In this document: positions 60,442 through 64,000 of the stretch, in pieces
How positions within the stretch are numbered: position 1 is the first letter of the stretch
Layout: the number at the start of each line of letters is the position of its first letter
Origin: Batkoa obscura
Taxonomy: Eukaryota > Entomophthoromycota > Entomophthoromycetes > Entomophthorales > Batkoaceae
Assembly: GCA_030770535.1 (NCBI GenBank)
Contig: JASVEC010000023.1
Span: 62,001-126,000 of the forward strand
DNA: 64,000 bases
Direction: 5' to 3'
Translations under genes and position numbers: made by a program
The notes under the pieces: generated by a model
Seen by the model: only the letters and a program-made list of their open reading frames with translations
Databases searched by the model: none
What the model was told of the DNA's origin: nothing

Positions 60442-60630
60442 TGGGGTTGTCTGAATTAGTTTCATTATTTTATCCAATTTTTGAAAAACTTTGTATTTTA
60501 AAAACTTCGCTTAAAATTCTATAAAATCACATCTTTTATTAAAACAAAAGTACCCAAACACAGTTCTAAATCATTCTATTATAGCTCATACTGTAAGTTA
60601 GTTGAATTTCTACTAGATCTTAAATACATG
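60442..60630 (+). repeat. Left terminal inverted repeat of the transposon
   Basis: 189-bp arm that ends inward with TCTTAAATACATG. Its partner is 62904-63090. The first ~45 bases resemble the reverse-complemented right end of the MITE family: TGGG, TTTCATTA, TTTT, TCCA, TTTTT in the same order. Confidence 0.88.
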
Positions 60631-60769
60631 TTCTTATAAAGCTTAATTGAGAAATATTTACTATCAACTGCTTTATAACCAACATTGTAGATTTATTATC
60701 AAATAAATAAACTATTTTAATGTTATAATTACATTATTAATATATTGCCAAGTTAATAAATAGCTGCAT

Positions 60770-60814
60770 GGGAGGGAGTGGTTAGCCCCAAAACTATAAT
60801 TAACCATCCCTATA
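60770..60814. repeat. Short imperfect inverted repeat inside the transposon
   Basis: GGGAGGGAGTGGTTAG (from about 60769) and CTATAATTAACCATCCCTA (to about 60815) are imperfect inverted copies around a short spacer, in a locally GC-rich patch downstream of the transposase gene. It may be a subterminal transposase-binding site or a 3'-end hairpin. Confidence 0.35.
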
Positions 60815-60893
60815 TAGTACAAGTAATAATAGTTTTTACATATTATTACAGTTACTTGTTCTTTGACTATTTATTAACTTAGCTATTAATGAC

Positions 60894-62594
60894 TTAAGTA
60901 ATCTTAACATTTAACAATCTATTTCTATCATTCAACAAACTACTTACTTGCTTAGTAAATATCGAAATTTTGAAATTCTCTGTTATCTTCGTAAGGTAAG
61001 CTGGGATCGATCTTTTAATTTTTCTGTTTTCTATAGACTCTATAACTTTAATTGGGACTATATCGCTTTTTTTTGATGTATCAGATACTAGATAACAATG
61101 TAGTTTATTGTTATGTTTAATAAAGTGTAAATACTTCTTAATGCCTTGCATCTCTATTATTCTTTTTGTATTTTTGTTTCTTTTATACTTTTTAAAAATT
61201 ATATCTGTTTTCCCATTATTAACAGTCGAGTTATTAATTTTATTATGCTCGCAAATAAAAGCCTCAAATCTTGAAATTAATTGATCGATATCTTCTATTT
61301 TACCTAACGCTTCAAAACTACTTTTCCATTTTGAAAGGTTTCCAAAATGACCATCAACTATACTTTTTCCATGATGCTCAGCAAAAAAATTAAGATTAAC
61401 ATTCAAACTACTATTTATTTTATGAATTTCTTTAAACATATAGTGTAGAAACTCTTGGGATCTAAAATGATTTCCTGTATCTGCCCATATATTAATTTTT
61501 GTAAACTTTTTAAATAGAAGCTCTGTAGAGATTAAATCGATTAAACAATCTCCTGCATATGCTGAATCATGATTCAATATTTCAGATAAATAATCAAAGT
61601 AAACTTTGCCTATTGTTTTATCATCTTTTAAATATAATACACCAAAACCTAATACTGATATAGCTTGTTTATTATAATGATCTAGATTTATTGAATCTGG
61701 TCTTGTCCCTATTTCCATATTTTGTTTAAAATCTAAAACTATTATACAACTTCTGTTATTTAATTTTTTAATAGTTTCATTAAATGTATTTTTTTGAGTA
61801 TCAACACAGAATCTATGTAATTTGTATAATTTTTCTTCTTCGTTGAAAATTTCTTGTATCTCTGGTTTGTTTTTTGCTGTATTTATTTTATTTTCAAATA
61901 ACTTTTTTCTAACTGTATGCTGGGTACATATATTACATAGATCCGTTTTTCTTGCTGGATTTTTGAAATTAGTTGGTATATATTTAAAGAACGTTGACCT
62001 AGCTACTGCTTTATCTCTTAGATCATTCAAATATTTACTATATATCATTCTTCTACTTTTATTTAATATATATATATTATCTGATGAGTATTTACTATCG
62101 TTATTTTTTTTATTAAATCTTGATGAAATAGTTGAATCATTTAGTAAATATTGTATGATAGTTTCAATTTGCTCATTAATTTTTTTTGTATTTTTAATAA
62201 TAGGTTGTAATGTTGATATTTTATTATTATTACTTGTTTCTGAATAATCATATTGATTTCTATTTATATTAAACCCAAAACTCTTACATTCATCAAAAGA
62301 ATATACTGAAGCTATAGTTGATAATAACGCTACTTGCTGACTTTTGTTTCCTGTTTCCCTTAAAGCACTAATTTTATACATTACTTGATTAAGTTTATTG
62401 TTATCGATAGTAAACTTTGATAATATATCTTTTCTTTGTTTTGTTTTATTATAAAATTCCATAAACCTTGGGTTGTTATAAGTAGCTCTTAAAATTGATG
62501 TAAATGAATTACAATGTTTATATTGTGTACTCCTCCCTATTGTATTGAAGTTTTCAAAAATTCCATTTCGAAGTTTAGTTATGAAAGTTTGCAT
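60894..62594 (-). CDS. Putative DDE-type transposase, family not recognised
   Basis: A complete 566-residue frame without introns, starting at ATG 62594. It has a Lys/Asn-rich helical N-terminal region, then a probable zinc site (C220-x2-C223 in LCNIC; H260-x2-C263 in HRFC). The likely RNase-H-like core has strand CIIVLDFKQNMEIG with D288, strand INIWADTGNHFRSQ with D372, and a conserved-looking block FFAEHHGKSIVDGHFG (403-418) with E406, H407, H408 and D414. Strand-Asp, strand-Asp, then an acidic/His helix is the order expected of a DDE transposase. I cannot match it to Tc1/mariner, hAT, MULE, PIF, piggyBac or CACTA. The frame is intact, so it may be functional. Confidence 0.68.
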   Translation of the reverse strand: MQTFITKLRNGIFENFNTIGRSTQYKHCNSFTSILRATYNNPRFMEFYNKTKQRKDILSKFTIDNNKLNQVMYKISALRETGNKSQQVALLSTIASVYSFDECKSFGFNINRNQYDYSETSNNNKISTLQPIIKNTKKINEQIETIIQYLLNDSTISSRFNKKNNDSKYSSDNIYILNKSRRMIYSKYLNDLRDKAVARSTFFKYIPTNFKNPARKTDLCNICTQHTVRKKLFENKINTAKNKPEIQEIFNEEEKLYKLHRFCVDTQKNTFNETIKKLNNRSCIIVLDFKQNMEIGTRPDSINLDHYNKQAISVLGFGVLYLKDDKTIGKVYFDYLSEILNHDSAYAGDCLIDLISTELLFKKFTKINIWADTGNHFRSQEFLHYMFKEIHKINSSLNVNLNFFAEHHGKSIVDGHFGNLSKWKSSFEALGKIEDIDQLISRFEAFICEHNKINNSTVNNGKTDIIFKKYKRNKNTKRIIEMQGIKKYLHFIKHNNKLHCYLVSDTSKKSDIVPIKVIESIENRKIKRSIPAYLTKITENFKISIFTKQVSSLLNDRNRLLNVKIT

Positions 62595-62880
62595 TTTATT
62601 TTTATTTCAACAAAAAATAAAGTCAAATAAAGTCAAATAACTGTGTTTATATAATTATGTATTTATATAATTATATAATCATATAGTTATATATTATATA
62701 TTTGTTAAATATCTAACAGAATTAACATAAAATATATAGTTAGGAAAATTAGCTATTTAAGAAAAGGAAACAATTAAAATAAGTTTTAAATAGAGACATT
62801 TAATTTTAGGCTTTCTAGATTTAACCGTTATATTGGACACAAACTTGAAATTTTAAATTTGGATTAATTTCTAAGTAGAT

Positions 62881-62905
62881 TCTGAAACCAATTAGGACAG
62901 CCCCA
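62881..62905 (-). repeat. Inner terminal-like signature at the right side of the transposon
   Basis: On the minus strand this reads TGGGGCTGTCCTAATTGGTT followed by TCAGA, a variant of the outer terminus (TGGGGTTGTCTGAATTAGTT, TCATT). It also resembles the solo end at 42.2 kb. No matching inner end is seen next to the left arm at 60631. Confidence 0.55.
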
Positions 62906-63090
62906 TGTATTTAAGATCTAGTAGAAATTCAACTAACTTACAGTATGAGCTATAATAGAATGATTTAGAACTGTGTTTGGGTACTTTTGTTTTAATAAAA
63001 GATGTGATTTTAGAATTTTAAGCGAAGTTTTTAAAATATAAAATTTTTCAAAAATTGGATAAAATAATGAAACTAATTCAGACAACCCCA
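62904..63090 (-). repeat. Right terminal inverted repeat of the transposon
   Basis: 187-bp inverted partner of 60442-60630. It ends outward in GACAACCCCA followed by TA. Compared with the left arm it has two substitutions and lacks two bases near its middle. Confidence 0.88.
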
Positions 63091-63217
63091 TATATTTATA
63101 ATATTTTATAGAGATCAAAACATCAAAAATATGTATTTCATTTATGAAATTTTATTAAATGAAAATAGTTGATTTACCCACTTATAAACCAAATTAAAGG
63201 AACCACTATTATAGCCC

Positions 63218-64000
<783 letters not shown>

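Larger units (their letters stand above)
60442..63090. mobile_element. DNA transposon with long terminal inverted repeats, superfamily unassigned
   Basis: 2649 bp, bounded by TA on both sides (60440-60441, 63091-63092). The ends read TGGGGTTGTCTGAATTAG and its inverse. Terminal arms of 189 and 187 bp (60442-60630, 62904-63090) differ only at two bases and one 2-base indel, about 98 percent identity, so the copy is young. It carries one open transposase-like gene on the minus strand. A second, different terminal signature, CCCCA at 62901-62905 with TGTCCTAATTGGTTTC read inward, sits exactly where the right arm ends. This suggests nesting or a composite history. Insertion at TA recalls Tc1/mariner, but the protein does not look like one. 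Confidence 0.8.

Overview
The window is AT-rich nuclear DNA of a eukaryote, most likely an early-diverging fungus. Genes are packed on both strands and carry many short introns, mostly 45-60 bases with GT...AG ends. Fungal signs are an Atg22-type vacuolar permease, a fungal-specific transcription factor domain, a Dam1-like kinetochore fragment and an ankyrin-PH-ORD oxysterol-binding protein. Several genes are lost or reduced in many yeasts but kept in animals and basal fungi: hamartin (TSC1), the NTAQ1 Gln amidase, TBC1D20, a TMEM223-like protein, a LEDGF-like PWWP protein and a five-TOG XMAP215. A Zoopagomycota/Entomophthoromycotina relative (Conidiobolus-like) fits, but this is inference from gene content and composition only.

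Layout. 1-4.4 kb: an F-box/LRR gene among five copies of a 100-bp MITE. 4.4-8.2 kb: phosphatidylinositol synthase, N-terminal Gln amidohydrolase and an EDC1/PNRC-like decapping activator with a CCAAT-rich upstream region. 8.2-11.5 kb: gene-poor. 11.5-26 kb: OSBP, TMEM223-like, a SRPBCC protein, TSC1, Kelch-BTB, MED8 and a Dam1-like protein. 26-27.6 kb: MITE cluster. 27.6-40 kb: mRNA cap methyltransferase, ATG22, mitochondrial Met-tRNA formyltransferase, CTU2/NCS2, a TXNL4B-like protein, an RWD-RBR ubiquitin ligase and a transcription factor. 40-43 kb: MITEs and a solo transposon end. 43-59.8 kb: PWWP protein, C3HC zinc-finger protein, PRP19, a NEPRO-like protein, TBC1D20 and XMAP215. 60.4-63.1 kb: an apparently intact DNA transposon. 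63.2 kb to the right edge: the C-terminal part of a SERCA-type Ca2+-ATPase.

The genes are unrelated housekeeping loci, not operons. Many are convergent or divergent neighbours 90-250 bases apart. The most unusual thing here is the mobile DNA. A 2.65-kb element has nearly identical terminal inverted repeats of about 188 bp and a 566-aa DDE-like transposase I cannot place in a named superfamily. Its ends resemble those of the 13 MITE copies, and both insert at TA, so it may be the autonomous source of the MITE family. The second theme is very small exons (7, 11, 13 and 22 bases of coding sequence), which would be easily lost in automatic annotation.
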